From NCBI GenBank assembly GCA_021604505.1, contig BQJC01000001.1, positions 1,199,501-1,263,500 of the forward strand: a stretch of 64,000 nucleotides of DNA, given 5' to 3'. The position numbers and the translations under genes are program-made. The stretch is from Nitrospinaceae bacterium. GTDB taxonomy: Bacteria; Nitrospinota; Nitrospinia; Nitrospinales; VA-1. Of this stretch, positions 10,662-19,946 are shown one piece after another (within the stretch, counting starts at the first letter, position 1; every line of letters starts with the position of its first letter). The notes under the pieces are model-generated. The model did not search any database. It saw only the letters and a program-made list of their open reading frames with translations, and was not told the origin of the DNA.

Positions 10662-10916
10662 TTATATTGATCCGCCGGAAAATGGGGGAAGAAAAGCCAC
10701 TTCGTCTCCATCGTGGATGACAGTATTCAAATCGGCGACATCCTGGTTGACGGAAACCATGATCTTCTTTCCCCGAATCATTTCTCCGATCTGCGGTGTG
10801 GTTTTTGACAGGGTCTCTGACAATTGTTGAACCGTTGCCTGGCTTCCCAAATCCAACTGCTCTTCCTCTTTACCCGCAATGGATTTTAAGCTTGCAAAAT
10901 ACTTTAGAGTGACCAT
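10662..10916 (-). CDS. moaD: MoaD sulphur carrier with a C-terminal extension
   Basis: Beta-grasp small subunit of molybdopterin synthase. ATG 10916 gives 84 aa beginning MVTLKYFASLKSIAGK, as in the family; the ORF's earlier in-frame start would add 45 unrelated residues. The functional C-terminus of MoaD is a free Gly-Gly that is adenylated and thiocarboxylated. Here the sequence reads LPPFSGGSI and then TAA, so two residues follow the Gly-Gly. Either these are trimmed before activation or the protein is not a standard MoaD. The stop lies ten bases before moaE. Confidence 0.88.
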   Translation of the reverse strand: MVTLKYFASLKSIAGKEEEQLDLGSQATVQQLSETLSKTTPQIGEMIRGKKIMVSVNQDVADLNTVIHDGDEVAFLPPFSGGSI

Positions 10917-10998
10917 TTCGATATTTCTACCAGGACTCAGTGGTTCTGGTCGACGATGAGTTTTCCAGGTGCCAGAATTGTAGCGTGACCAATTCGGA

Positions 10999-11499
10999 CT
11001 ATTCTCTATTATACGTTCCCGATTTGCCGCCGGATTTATGGGAAAGGCCAATGTCGTTAAAAACCATTCCCTTATCCACGGCCTTGCACATGTCGTAGAT
11101 AGTGAGAGCGGCGTGAGAAACCGCGGTCAGCGCTTCCATTTCCACGCCGGTTTTTCCAGTGACCTTCACCGTGGCCTCAATGGTTATGGAACACATTCCC
11201 GTGCCGGGGTCCGGGTCCAGATTGTCTGAAAAGCTGATGTCGACGTGCGTCAACGCCAGTGGATGACACATGGGAATCAAGTCGGATGTTTTTTTGGCGC
11301 CCATGATCCCGGCCACCTGGGCCACCGCCAGCACATCTCCTTTTTTGATCTGTCCTTCCTTGATCAGGCGCAGGGTGTCCGGCTGCATGTGGACTACACC
11401 TGTGGCTATGGCGACGCGCTCGGAAACGTTTTTGTCGCCGACGTCCACCATGCGGGCCCGGCCTTCTTCATTGAAATGCGTCAGCGGGTTGCTCATCAA
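10999..11499 (-). CDS. moaC: Cyclic pyranopterin monophosphate synthase MoaC
   Basis: Acts after MoaA to form cyclic pyranopterin monophosphate in molybdenum cofactor synthesis. The 166-aa length is normal. Signature segments are [18 protein letters not shown] at the N-terminus, [25 protein letters not shown] in the middle, and [23 protein letters not shown] with KSGGKSG at the end. First gene of the minus-strand moaCDE operon; the spacer to moaD is 82 bases. Two adjacent ATGs (11499 and 11496) are both plausible starts. The operon lacks moaA, moaB and mogA here. Confidence 0.96.
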   Translation of the reverse strand: MMSNPLTHFNEEGRARMVDVGDKNVSERVAIATGVVHMQPDTLRLIKEGQIKKGDVLAVAQVAGIMGAKKTSDLIPMCHPLALTHVDISFSDNLDPDPGTGMCSITIEATVKVTGKTGVEMEALTAVSHAALTIYDMCKAVDKGMVFNDIGLSHKSGGKSGTYNRE

Positions 11500-11640
11500 T
11501 CAATAGTACAATAGTTCAATTCGGAGTCAAGCCAAACACAGCCGCGGCTGTTTGCCTGGAGTCCGTAAAATAAGAAAGCCATGAGTCATTATTTTACCAA
11601 AAAATCACCTGTTCCGCATAATTCAGGGAGATCTTTGAGA

Positions 11641-12000
11641 TTACTTTCTAGGAGGCGGCTCATAAAGCCCGAGGACATTGCCATCCGGGTCATGGAAATA
11701 GGCCAATTTACCATAGGGATACACCTTCACGCCCTCAAGGAAGGTGACCCCCTTTTGGAACAGTGCATCGATCGTTTGTTCAATCGGTTGAGCCGTGAAA
11801 GAAACACCCGCTCCCGGCGAAGATTTTCGGGGGACAATCTCGTCCACCTTGCACAACGCCAGACGCTGTCCAGAAACGAGGAATTCCGACCAATCCGCTT
11901 CTTTAAACAGCAGTTTTAAACCCAGAAGGTCCTGATAAAATTCGACGGCTCGGTCCATATCCGTGGTTGGATACCAGATATAGGCTATTTTTTCGATCAT
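11641..12000 (-). CDS. VOC (glyoxalase/bleomycin-resistance) family protein
   Basis: Single-domain 119-aa vicinal-oxygen-chelate protein. It begins MIEKIAYIWYPTTDMDRAVEFYQDLLGL, the usual opening of the fold, and ends AYFHDPDGNVLGLYEPP, which carries the usual C-terminal metal-ligand region. The N-terminal His ligand of glyoxalase I is replaced (IAYIWYP), so I would not call it a lactoylglutathione lyase. Substrate unknown. It stands alone, divergent from the EamA transporter across 140 bases. Confidence 0.8.
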   Translation of the reverse strand: MIEKIAYIWYPTTDMDRAVEFYQDLLGLKLLFKEADWSEFLVSGQRLALCKVDEIVPRKSSPGAGVSFTAQPIEQTIDALFQKGVTFLEGVKVYPYGKLAYFHDPDGNVLGLYEPPPRK

Positions 12001-12140
12001 GGTTCGTTGTCTTCGTTTGGGGATTGATAAACATTTTGGTATTTTAAGAGCGCCACGCTAAATTCTGTTCAACTCATAAACCCAGCGCGCGTTAATATGC
12101 GGAAACGCCTCAGGCCGACCGCCACCGGAGATTCCATCTT

Positions 12141-13040
12141 TTGTCCCTTGTCAACATCGGTTTGATTCTTCTTTCCAGCCTCTCGCACGCCCTTTGGAAT
12201 GTGCTCACCCAGACCAGCCAAAACTCACGCTATTTTTCCGGCTTGAAGGGGCTGTGGATCATCGCGATGGGACTCATATCCCTGCTGGTTTTTGATTTTC
12301 AGTGGAATCAATCCGATCTGCTTTTCTGGGCCGTGTTGTCAGGCATTTTGCATGGAGTATACATCCTCTGCCTGTCGCGTGCCTACAGTAATCAGGATAT
12401 TTCCTATGTGTATCCCATCGCCCGGTCCGCCCCGGCATTTGTTCCCTTTTTGGCGTTTTATTTTCTCGGTGAGAAACTGAATGCATACACCTTCTTAGCG
12501 ATTGCTGTCATATTGCTGGCCATTTACATTTTGCATTTCAAAGGACATCTGATCGAGGGATTCAAAAACCTGTGGGATGCCGTGCTTCACAAGGATCTGC
12601 GCTGGGCATTTTACACCCTCGCCCTGGTGGTGGCCTACAGTTTGGTGGATAAACGCGGAATGGATGTCTTTTTTGCACATTTTCCCGATCAGGCGTTCGC
12701 CAATGGAATCATATTTTTCTTTCTGGAATCTCTCGTCGGGTTCAGTCTTTATCTCGTTTACCTGTTCCGGGTGGAATCCGCACGGGACATTTTTCCGGTT
12801 TGGCAGCAGGAATGGAAAAAAGCCCTTGTCGCCGGAGTCGCCACTTTGGGTTCGTATGGTCTTATTTGCGTGGTCCTGCAATTTGAAGCGGTTAGCGCCG
12901 TGGTTTCCCTGCGGCAAACCAGTGTGCTGATGGTGGTTTACTGGGGATGCTGGAAACTGGGAGAACCGTTCGGCAAACAGCGAGTGCTTGCGGCGGGGCT
13001 GATGGTGCTCGGCATCGGGCTTCTTGGCTGGAACCCTTAA
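12141..13040 (+). CDS. EamA/DMT-family inner-membrane transporter
   Basis: A 299-aa, almost wholly hydrophobic protein with about ten predicted TM helices arranged as two EamA-type halves. The first half begins LINIGLILLSSLSHALWNVL-like and contains SRAYSNQDISYVYPIARSAP; the second contains LVVAYSLVDKRGMD and later EAVSAVVSLRQTSVLMV. Members export or import metabolites; the substrate cannot be read from sequence. The start is TTG 12141 with GGAG ten bases upstream. No partner gene is evident. Confidence 0.85.
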   Translation: MSLVNIGLILLSSLSHALWNVLTQTSQNSRYFSGLKGLWIIAMGLISLLVFDFQWNQSDLLFWAVLSGILHGVYILCLSRAYSNQDISYVYPIARSAPAFVPFLAFYFLGEKLNAYTFLAIAVILLAIYILHFKGHLIEGFKNLWDAVLHKDLRWAFYTLALVVAYSLVDKRGMDVFFAHFPDQAFANGIIFFFLESLVGFSLYLVYLFRVESARDIFPVWQQEWKKALVAGVATLGSYGLICVVLQFEAVSAVVSLRQTSVLMVVYWGCWKLGEPFGKQRVLAAGLMVLGIGLLGWNP

Positions 13041-13224
13041 AATCCTTGTAAATTCACCTTTTAATCCTGGCGGGTTTTTGGGTTCATGATGAAAAAAATT
13101 TAATAATGAGACAGAGAGATTCATGGTTATACTAATTGGTGTTTGAGTGTCATTGTCTACATTCCCTAATAAAATCATCCTCCCTTCTTTTCTGCAAAGA
13201 GAGTCGGGAATTTGGAGGTGTCTA

Positions 13225-16059
13225 GTGTTGAGGACCAATCTTTCTCGCATATTTCAAAGTTTTCTCATTTTGTTGCTGCTTCTCACCTGGACCTCGGCGG
13301 AAGCGGCAAAACGGGAAACGAAAACCTTGACGTTGAAAAACGGGCTGGATGTCCTGCTGGTGCATGACCCCAAGGTGCACCGGAGCGCGGCGGCCCTGTC
13401 CGTCGGCGTGGGCCATCTCTATGATCCAAAGGAAAAAATGGGTCTGGCCCACTATCTCGAGCACATGCTGTTTCTGGGGACCAAAAAATTTCCCGAAGCG
13501 GGAAGCTACAAAAAATACCTCGGCGAAAATTCGGGAGCCAGTAACGCTTACACGGGCGGGGACATCACCAATTATTTTTTTGAAGTGTCGCATGATGCGT
13601 TTGAAGGCGCCCTCGACCGGTTCAGCGATTTTTTCAAGGCCCCGCTTTTTGACAAGACCTACGCCGAGAGGGAAGTCAACGCGGTGAACAGCGAACATGA
13701 TAAAAATAAACTCAGCGATTCCTGGCGTGCCAATTATATTTCGGGCCTGATCGTTGAACCGGGTCACCCCGTGAGTCATTTTGGCACGGGAAACAAGGAC
13801 ACCCTGGCCGGCGACAATCAGCCCGCCCTGCTGGATTTTTATAAGAAGTATTATTCCGCTTCCATCATGAAGGTGTCGCTGCTTTCCAGCCTGCCGCTGG
13901 CGACTCAGGTGGAACTCGTCAAAAAATATTTCGAGGGAATTCCAGGTCATCCGGTGAAACTGCCGTTCATTGATCCCGATTATCGTAAGCCCCTCAAGGA
14001 TAAATACCGCTTGTTGAAGATAAAGATGATCAAGGATGTCCGGTCGCTTGAAATCGAATTTCCTACCATACGCCTGAACGATCATCTGGACAGCAAGCCG
14101 GCTTCCATCGTTGCCTCCATTATCGGTTACGAAGGCAAGGGTTCTCTTTTATCCAAATTGAAGGAGGAAGGCCTGGTTCTTGGTCTGAGCGCCGGGGGAG
14201 GGTCGAGCCATCCCAATATCAACTCCATGAACATCAATGTGTCCCTGACCAAAAAGGGAGTGGAAAATTACGATCGCATCCTGGAAATGGTGTTTTCCTA
14301 CATCGACCTGTTGAAAAAAAATGGGGTTGAAGAGTACACCTTTAAAGAGAATCAGGCCATGGCGCAGATCAATTTTGACTATAAAGACCCGGATGAAGGC
14401 ATGGGATTTGTCGCGGGCCGTGCGGCCCTGATGCAAACCCATGAACTGAAAGATGTAGAAACACAGCCTTTCCTGTTCAAGAAATATGAACCTGAAGTCT
14501 ACCAGCAGGTCCTGAAAACCTTGACCCCGGAGAACGCACTGGTTGTTCTGAAAACCAACTCGGTAGAAACCGATCAGGTGGCTCCGTTTTATGGTGCGGA
14601 ATATTCCATCCGGGAAATCGGCGGAGAAAATTTCAATAAGTTGCAGGCCCCGGTTCAGGTCGCTGAATTCACGTATCCGGATGTGAATGAATTCATTCCT
14701 TACAACCTGAAGCTGGCGGAAGAAAAACCGCATCTGGTGAGGGATGATGACCTGGCCAAAGTCTGGTTTCAGTTCGACACCCGGTTCAAACAACCGAAAG
14801 TTTATATGAGCCTGCGCATCGAAACCCCCCGCGTCTACGACACGGTGAAGCATTCTCAACTTTCCAGTCTGTACACCGCCGCCCTGCGTGAAGGGTTGAA
14901 TGAAATCGTTTATCCCATCCAACTGGCCGGTTTGTCCTACAGCCTGGGGTCCGAAAAGAAAGGAATCAACCTGACCATCGGCGGATATTCTGAAAGGATC
15001 GAGGAACTCCTGCGTCTGGTGATCAAAAATCTCAAAACCATAAAGATCGATCAGCAGAAATTTAACGACATTAAAGAGGCAAGGGTCCGTGGATTGCAGA
15101 ACAACAAATACGGCAAGGCCTATTCCAGAGGCGGCTATTACCATCGGTTGATGCTGCTGGAAAAGCAATACGACGAAGAGCAGGCCCTGGCGGCGCTAAA
15201 GCCTTTGACTCTCGATGACGTTAAGTCCTATGCGGAAACGCTTTACGAAAAAGTTTACATCACCGGTCTGGCTTACGGGAACTGGACAGACGATAAAGTG
15301 AAGGAAAGCGTTCAGATTATCCTGGATGAAATCAAAAGCCGGCCCCTGCCCAAGGAAGAACGGTTTGAACAGGTGGTGGAGGTTCTGGACCCTGCGGAAA
15401 ATGTCGTCTTTTCTCAAAAGGTCCTCGACAATAACAATTCGATGGCTTACGGACTGCAAATCGGCGAAAAATCGGTGGACCGGTCGGCAACCGCCCAGAT
15501 GCTCGGTTCCATCATTGAAAGCGATTTTTACACGCAGATGCGGACCAAACAGCAACTCGGCTACATCGTCTGGAGTTTTCAACAAACTATCGAAGACCGC
15601 ATGTTCATGCGGTTCGTGATTCAATCGGCGAATCACAGCCCGTTTGAATTGAAGCGCCGGGTCGAGGGCTGGTTGCAGAAAGCCGGAGAACTTCTCGACA
15701 ATCTGACCGACGAAGAATTTGAGAAGCACCGCGCCAGCCGCATTGTATCGCTCGAAAAGCAGGGAGAAAGCATCGCCGAGGTCATGGGCGATTTGTATTA
15801 CCTGGCGACGGAGGAAAAGGGTGATTTTGATTACAAAAAGAAACTCATCCGCGCCGTTAAGAAGCTTAAAAAAGAAGAGGTTGTTGCCGCCGGGCGAAAA
15901 TGGCTCATGGATCAGGCAACGTCCCGTCTGGTGATTCTCATGCGGTCCAATAACAACGATGAGGCTTTGCCGGAAGGAGTCCTGTCCGAAGTGGATCAAT
16001 TCAAAAATCGCAGAGGGGTTGAAGCGAAAAGTGGAGTGCCCGTGAGAACCGGTTCATGA
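13225..16059 (+). CDS. Exported M16-family (pitrilysin-like) zinc protease
   Basis: Large insulinase-superfamily metallopeptidase of about 944 aa, close to the size of E. coli pitrilysin. The inverted zinc motif HYLEH is near residue 76, and the third ligand region, EREVNAVNSEHDK, follows near 150-158. I chose GTG 13225 over the longer ORF start at 13147 because GGAGGTG ends five bases before it and the resulting N-terminus is a good signal peptide: charged LRTNLSRIF, hydrophobic LILLLLLTW, then SAEAAK. A TTG at 13228 is equally possible. It probably degrades peptides in the periplasm. The last four bases overlap the ABC1 kinase start, so the two are co-translated. Confidence 0.9.
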   Translation: MLRTNLSRIFQSFLILLLLLTWTSAEAAKRETKTLTLKNGLDVLLVHDPKVHRSAAALSVGVGHLYDPKEKMGLAHYLEHMLFLGTKKFPEAGSYKKYLGENSGASNAYTGGDITNYFFEVSHDAFEGALDRFSDFFKAPLFDKTYAEREVNAVNSEHDKNKLSDSWRANYISGLIVEPGHPVSHFGTGNKDTLAGDNQPALLDFYKKYYSASIMKVSLLSSLPLATQVELVKKYFEGIPGHPVKLPFIDPDYRKPLKDKYRLLKIKMIKDVRSLEIEFPTIRLNDHLDSKPASIVASIIGYEGKGSLLSKLKEEGLVLGLSAGGGSSHPNINSMNINVSLTKKGVENYDRILEMVFSYIDLLKKNGVEEYTFKENQAMAQINFDYKDPDEGMGFVAGRAALMQTHELKDVETQPFLFKKYEPEVYQQVLKTLTPENALVVLKTNSVETDQVAPFYGAEYSIREIGGENFNKLQAPVQVAEFTYPDVNEFIPYNLKLAEEKPHLVRDDDLAKVWFQFDTRFKQPKVYMSLRIETPRVYDTVKHSQLSSLYTAALREGLNEIVYPIQLAGLSYSLGSEKKGINLTIGGYSERIEELLRLVIKNLKTIKIDQQKFNDIKEARVRGLQNNKYGKAYSRGGYYHRLMLLEKQYDEEQALAALKPLTLDDVKSYAETLYEKVYITGLAYGNWTDDKVKESVQIILDEIKSRPLPKEERFEQVVEVLDPAENVVFSQKVLDNNNSMAYGLQIGEKSVDRSATAQMLGSIIESDFYTQMRTKQQLGYIVWSFQQTIEDRMFMRFVIQSANHSPFELKRRVEGWLQKAGELLDNLTDEEFEKHRASRIVSLEKQGESIAEVMGDLYYLATEEKGDFDYKKKLIRAVKKLKKEEVVAAGRKWLMDQATSRLVILMRSNNNDEALPEGVLSEVDQFKNRRGVEAKSGVPVRTGS

Positions 16060-17603
16060 AATTATTTTCACTGCTGAAGCGGGGAGCGAATCTGGTCAAG
16101 GTCGGCCATGCAGTTCGCTCCTTGAAAAACGCCACCGATGAAGACAAACGCCGCTGGGCGAAAAACTATCTGTTAGAGGTCTTGGGGCAATCCCGGGGCC
16201 TTCCCGCTAAAGTCGGGCAGTTCATGACTCTCGGGAAGGAGGATCAGGAGTTCAAAGGCACCCTCGATTCGGCTCTCGTGCCGATGCCCTTCGATCAGGT
16301 CGTTTCCATTTTAGAAGATAAATACCAGGCTCCGTTCAAAACGGTTTTCCGCCATTTAGATAAGGAATGCCGTCCCGCTTCTCTGGGGCAGGTGCATTTT
16401 GGCAAGCTTGCCGATGGAAGCAAAGTCGCGGTCAAAGTCCAATACCCCGAGATTGCCGAAAGTGTGGAAGCGGAAATGGACCTCATGGGCTGGATGCCGA
16501 AGGTGGGTCCCGTCGTCAAGTGGGGGTTCTCAATGGACGGTTACCGCGACGCCTTCTGGAGCAACTTTAAGAAAGAACTGGATTACCGTCAGGAGCTGGA
16601 GCACCAGCAAAAATACGCTGAGCTGGCGGCGCCGTTAAAAAATGTCATCGTTCCCAAAGTTTTTCCCGGCCTTTGTCATCCCACCATCCTCGTGCAGTCT
16701 CTCGAAGAAGGAATCGGGCTTGAGAAGGCGGAGACGTTGAGACAGAACCATCGCCAGTCCATCGGGCGCGCTTTGGTTCAGCATTATATCCACATGCTGT
16801 TCAGGCATGGGTTTGTCCACGCCGATCCGCATCCGGGAAATTTTGCCTTTCGGCAAACCTCGCGGGAAAATTTTTCCCTGATCGTTTACGATTACGGCTG
16901 TATTCTGCACATTCCCGATGAAGTCCGTTTGGGGCTGTTGCGCACCATCCTGGCTTTACAGAGCCACGAGTCTGTCGACCCGGTCGCCTGCCTCTCCATG
17001 ATCGGGTTCGACCCAGAAAAACTTCAGGATCTGCGTTCGACGCTTCCCGCTCTCCTTCACGTATTATTCGAGCCGTTTCTTATCGAAGCGCCTTACGATA
17101 TTAAAGATTGGCAGATGAGTGAGCGCTTTGACGGGATCGTCGGTGAAATGAAATGGTGGTTTCGGTCTGCCGCGCCTCCCGGTTTGATTTTTCTGATGCG
17201 CACCCTGCACGGGTTGTCCGTCATGCTGGAGCGTCTGGATGCTAAAATTCCCTGGCGGTTCATTCTGGATCGCTCGTGTTCCGACGTATATCCCGAGGCC
17301 AGGGCTATAGATATTCCCGAAGTTCCCTCGGCGCCTGAGAAAATCCTGCGTCTCGATGGGATCGCCCAGTATCTCAAGGTGAGCGTCATCAAAGCCAATG
17401 GCAATAAAGTAAGGCTCACCATGCCCGCGCGGGTGGCGGACAATTTAGAAGACATCATCGACCCTCCGGTGAAAGAGTCCATCGACCGGCAGAACATCGA
17501 CATGGTCGCCATTCAAAAACGCGTCCGCGAAAGCGGTTTCATCCCCCAGACGCTGTTCGACCTGAAAGACTCCGAACGTGAAGTCCTCGTTTGGCTCGAG
17601 TAG
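16056..17603 (+). CDS. ABC1/UbiB-family atypical kinase
   Basis: A 515-aa protein-kinase-like member of the UbiB/ADCK family, whose members support quinone synthesis and lipid homeostasis. Family marks: the KxGQ signature in GLPAKVGQFMT near 50-60, the nucleotide-binding ASLGQVHFG near 107, the lysine in VAVKVQYPE, the catalytic HADPHPGNFAF near 255 and the metal-binding YDYGC near 279. The start ATGA overlaps the protease stop. The role here is inferred from family only; the neighbours (M16 protease, CDP-alcohol phosphatidyltransferase) hint at envelope upkeep. Confidence 0.9.
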   Translation: MKLFSLLKRGANLVKVGHAVRSLKNATDEDKRRWAKNYLLEVLGQSRGLPAKVGQFMTLGKEDQEFKGTLDSALVPMPFDQVVSILEDKYQAPFKTVFRHLDKECRPASLGQVHFGKLADGSKVAVKVQYPEIAESVEAEMDLMGWMPKVGPVVKWGFSMDGYRDAFWSNFKKELDYRQELEHQQKYAELAAPLKNVIVPKVFPGLCHPTILVQSLEEGIGLEKAETLRQNHRQSIGRALVQHYIHMLFRHGFVHADPHPGNFAFRQTSRENFSLIVYDYGCILHIPDEVRLGLLRTILALQSHESVDPVACLSMIGFDPEKLQDLRSTLPALLHVLFEPFLIEAPYDIKDWQMSERFDGIVGEMKWWFRSAAPPGLIFLMRTLHGLSVMLERLDAKIPWRFILDRSCSDVYPEARAIDIPEVPSAPEKILRLDGIAQYLKVSVIKANGNKVRLTMPARVADNLEDIIDPPVKESIDRQNIDMVAIQKRVRESGFIPQTLFDLKDSEREVLVWLE

Positions 17604-17673
17604 TGAGGTTCCCTTAATATTTGAGGTCTGGTAGTATTGCTTCGCAAGTTGCAGGCGCATCCATGAACCCGCT

Positions 17674-18366
17674 ATGGAGTCAGACATCAATTCCAAGCCT
17701 TCATATCAGTTTGAAGTTCCAGTGGCTCCCTTGCCTCTGGTCAGGCATTTTTCCTATCCGGTCACCAGACTGCTGGTGCGTACACCTTTGACGCCCAATC
17801 AAATTACGGCGATCTCTCTGGTGTTCGGCCTGGCGGCGGGGTTGGCCTGTCTGCCGGGAGACTATTTTTCGATTCTTATCGGATCGATTTTATTCCTGAT
17901 CTGTTATGTGCTCGACAACTGCGACGGTGAGATTGCACGAATCAAAAATATGCGCAGTCGTTTCGGTATGCGTTTTGACACATTCGTCGACTGGCTGGTG
18001 CACGCGGTTTTCTTCACTTGTCTGGGCTGGGGGGCGACGGCGGCCACCGGGCAGGTGTGGTGGTTGTGGCTGGGAGTGGCGACTTCGGTCGGGGGTTGCA
18101 TCAATTACGGCATAGAACTTTATAAGAACAGGACCGAACTCCATTCCACGGAACTGCCTCCCGGGGAATCGGCGGTCCGTGACGATGACACCAACATGGA
18201 CCGCTTTGTATTGAACGCCCGCGTGATTCGCAGTGATTTCTGCTTCATCGCTCTGGTTCTGGCCATTGGCGGCGTATTGCCGTATCTGCTGGCGCCTGCC
18301 GCCATTGGCTCACAGGTTTACTGGGGATTGCAGTTCGCCAAAGCCGCCCGCCGCTGGCACGTTTGA
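17674..18366 (+). CDS. CDP-alcohol phosphatidyltransferase family protein
   Basis: A 230-aa membrane enzyme of phospholipid-type head-group transfer. It carries the diagnostic DGx2ARx8Gx3Dx3D signature starting near residue 83 (DGEIAR, then G, D and D at the required spacings). It has about six hydrophobic segments and the usual preceding LTPNQITAISLVFGL. The acceptor alcohol (glycerol phosphate, inositol, serine or other) cannot be told. It is separated from the ABC1 kinase gene by 70 bases on the same strand and may be co-transcribed. Confidence 0.9.
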   Translation: MESDINSKPSYQFEVPVAPLPLVRHFSYPVTRLLVRTPLTPNQITAISLVFGLAAGLACLPGDYFSILIGSILFLICYVLDNCDGEIARIKNMRSRFGMRFDTFVDWLVHAVFFTCLGWGATAATGQVWWLWLGVATSVGGCINYGIELYKNRTELHSTELPPGESAVRDDDTNMDRFVLNARVIRSDFCFIALVLAIGGVLPYLLAPAAIGSQVYWGLQFAKAARRWHV

Positions 18367-18451
18367 CCCCGCAACGCGGGGAGGAGAAGCCGGGCTGACA
18401 ATTGCTTCGCCCACGAGCTCCGGAAAGCCTAAAACGCATCGTTCGTCTAAA
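18366..18451. repeat. GC-rich hairpin and repeat-like sequence
   Basis: CCCCGC and GCGGGG form a tight hairpin immediately after the CDP-alcohol gene (18367-18381). It could act as a transcript end although no T-run follows. The rest, up to the acr3 fragment, has no reading frame I can support. Confidence 0.35.
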
Positions 18452-18604
18452 GTGGGTCCAGCGTCACGCTGGCGTTTCAGTCACTCCATAGCTTTCATAC
18501 CAGCCGCTCGATTTATTGACCACAGGGGCCTGCCACGCGATGAGCGACCCCGAATCGGCGGTTCAACATAGGCCAACCCGGAATGAAATACACCTGAGTC
18601 AAAT
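18452..18604 (-). pseudogene. Decayed acr3 (arsenite permease) fragment
   Basis: Two blocks closely match the intact acr3 gene further on. Bases 18452-18523 correspond to about 20358-20429 (the C-terminal end and just beyond), and 18527-18604 correspond to about 20572-20653 (the segment encoding LLNRRFGVAHRVAGP). The roughly 140 bases between them in the intact gene are deleted here. No working frame remains. This is the relic of a second acr3 copy in the same orientation. Confidence 0.8.
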
Positions 18605-18866
18605 TAGTAGTGATCCCATCTGGAAGGCCGTTTATTCCATTTTTCGATTTTCCACCAGACCCCCTATTGACAATCAGGGAAGCGGGCAACAGATTTAAAA
18701 GACCACATAAAATGTCCAGCAATAAGCAAAAATAAAGACTTTCAATATAAAACTAGACCTGTTGCTTGGGCCATCCCATAGGTTCCCCTCCATTTCGATG
18801 ACCCAACTTTTCCCGCGAATAATTGTTTGAAAAGTGGCGACAGGGTCCCCTTTTGTGGAGGGAATC

Positions 18867-19946
18867 ATGTTTAAATTCCTATTTTCCTTAATAATTTCAA
18901 TAATTTTGGCTTCATCGATTTTTCTGTTTTTCAACCCAGGCTGGAGTGCAACCAAGGTCATCCCCCTGGGAGTGTCTCCAATAATAGCCACCGATTACAT
19001 TCATTCGGTGATCGAAGCGGATCGAACCATTTACTCAAAAATGATCGTGGAGCGCCTTGGGGATGCCATTTCCTTAAAGGCAACGGAGAACTATCTACAA
19101 GAAAATACCCTGCCTCTTCCCGCTCAGTTCCTTTTATTGGCCTCGGAAAACGTTGCTTCCCAGGGATTGGGAATGACCTACCGGCTTATGAGTTTGTGGC
19201 CCATTAATCGCCAAAACGGCCCAACAGACAGTTTTGAAGAAAATGGGCTGAAGGAAGTAAGAAATAACCCGAATAAACCCTTTACGACCACTTTCACCTC
19301 AAAAGGGAAACGGATGTTCAAAGCCGTTTATCCTGACAAGGCGGTGAGCAAGTCCTGCGTCACCTGCCACAATGACCATCCAAAAAGTCCAAAAAAAGAT
19401 TTCAAAATGGGTGATGTGATGGGTGGAATAAGTGTCACCATTCCTCTGGGCAAGAAAGATTTGGTTCCCGCTAAAGTGGTGGCCAATTACATCCATGCCG
19501 TTTTGGAATCGGACCGCATGATATATGCAGAATACGTCGTCAATCGGCTGCAAAATAACAATATTGTCAACGCCTCAGAACATTGGTGGAAAGATAAAGC
19601 TTTGTTGCTCCCGGCCCAGTTTTTACTCAACGCTTCCGATCTTATCGCCCATCAACGTATGGGGCTCATGTACAAACTTTACAGCCCGTGGCCGATCAAT
19701 CAGTATAACCGGGCTGTGACCGAGTTCGAACAAAAAGGAATGGAAGTCGTCGCAAAGAACCCGAAAGAAGCGTTTATGGGAACCCATGAAGTCCATGACC
19801 GGCAATTCTTTGAGGCAGTCTATCCGGATCTGGCGGTTTCAGACTCTTGTGTCACCTGTCACAATACGCATCCCAATAGCCCTAAACGCGATTTTAAGCG
19901 CAATGATGTGATGGGAGGAATCATGTTGAGTTTTCCGGTCAAATAA
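18867..19946 (+). CDS. Tandem DUF3365 (Tll0287-like) di-haem c-type protein
   Basis: A 359-aa exported protein made of two copies of the DUF3365 module. Each copy has an N-terminal helix (DYIHSVIEADRTIYSKMIV / NYIHAVLESDRMIYAEYVV), an LPLPAQFLL / LLPAQFLL turn, an LWPINRQN / PWPINQYN loop, and CVTCHNDHP / CVTCHNTHP. The haem sites CVTCH are at 164-168 and 328-332, exactly 164 residues apart. Starting at ATG 18867 (GGAGGG seven bases upstream) gives a clean signal peptide ending about NPGWSA; the ORF's GTG at 18834 lacks a ribosome site. Single DUF3365 domains serve as haem sensors of kinases and chemoreceptors; a free tandem form may be an electron carrier or ligand sensor. Confidence 0.9.
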   Translation: MFKFLFSLIISIILASSIFLFFNPGWSATKVIPLGVSPIIATDYIHSVIEADRTIYSKMIVERLGDAISLKATENYLQENTLPLPAQFLLLASENVASQGLGMTYRLMSLWPINRQNGPTDSFEENGLKEVRNNPNKPFTTTFTSKGKRMFKAVYPDKAVSKSCVTCHNDHPKSPKKDFKMGDVMGGISVTIPLGKKDLVPAKVVANYIHAVLESDRMIYAEYVVNRLQNNNIVNASEHWWKDKALLLPAQFLLNASDLIAHQRMGLMYKLYSPWPINQYNRAVTEFEQKGMEVVAKNPKEAFMGTHEVHDRQFFEAVYPDLAVSDSCVTCHNTHPNSPKRDFKRNDVMGGIMLSFPVK

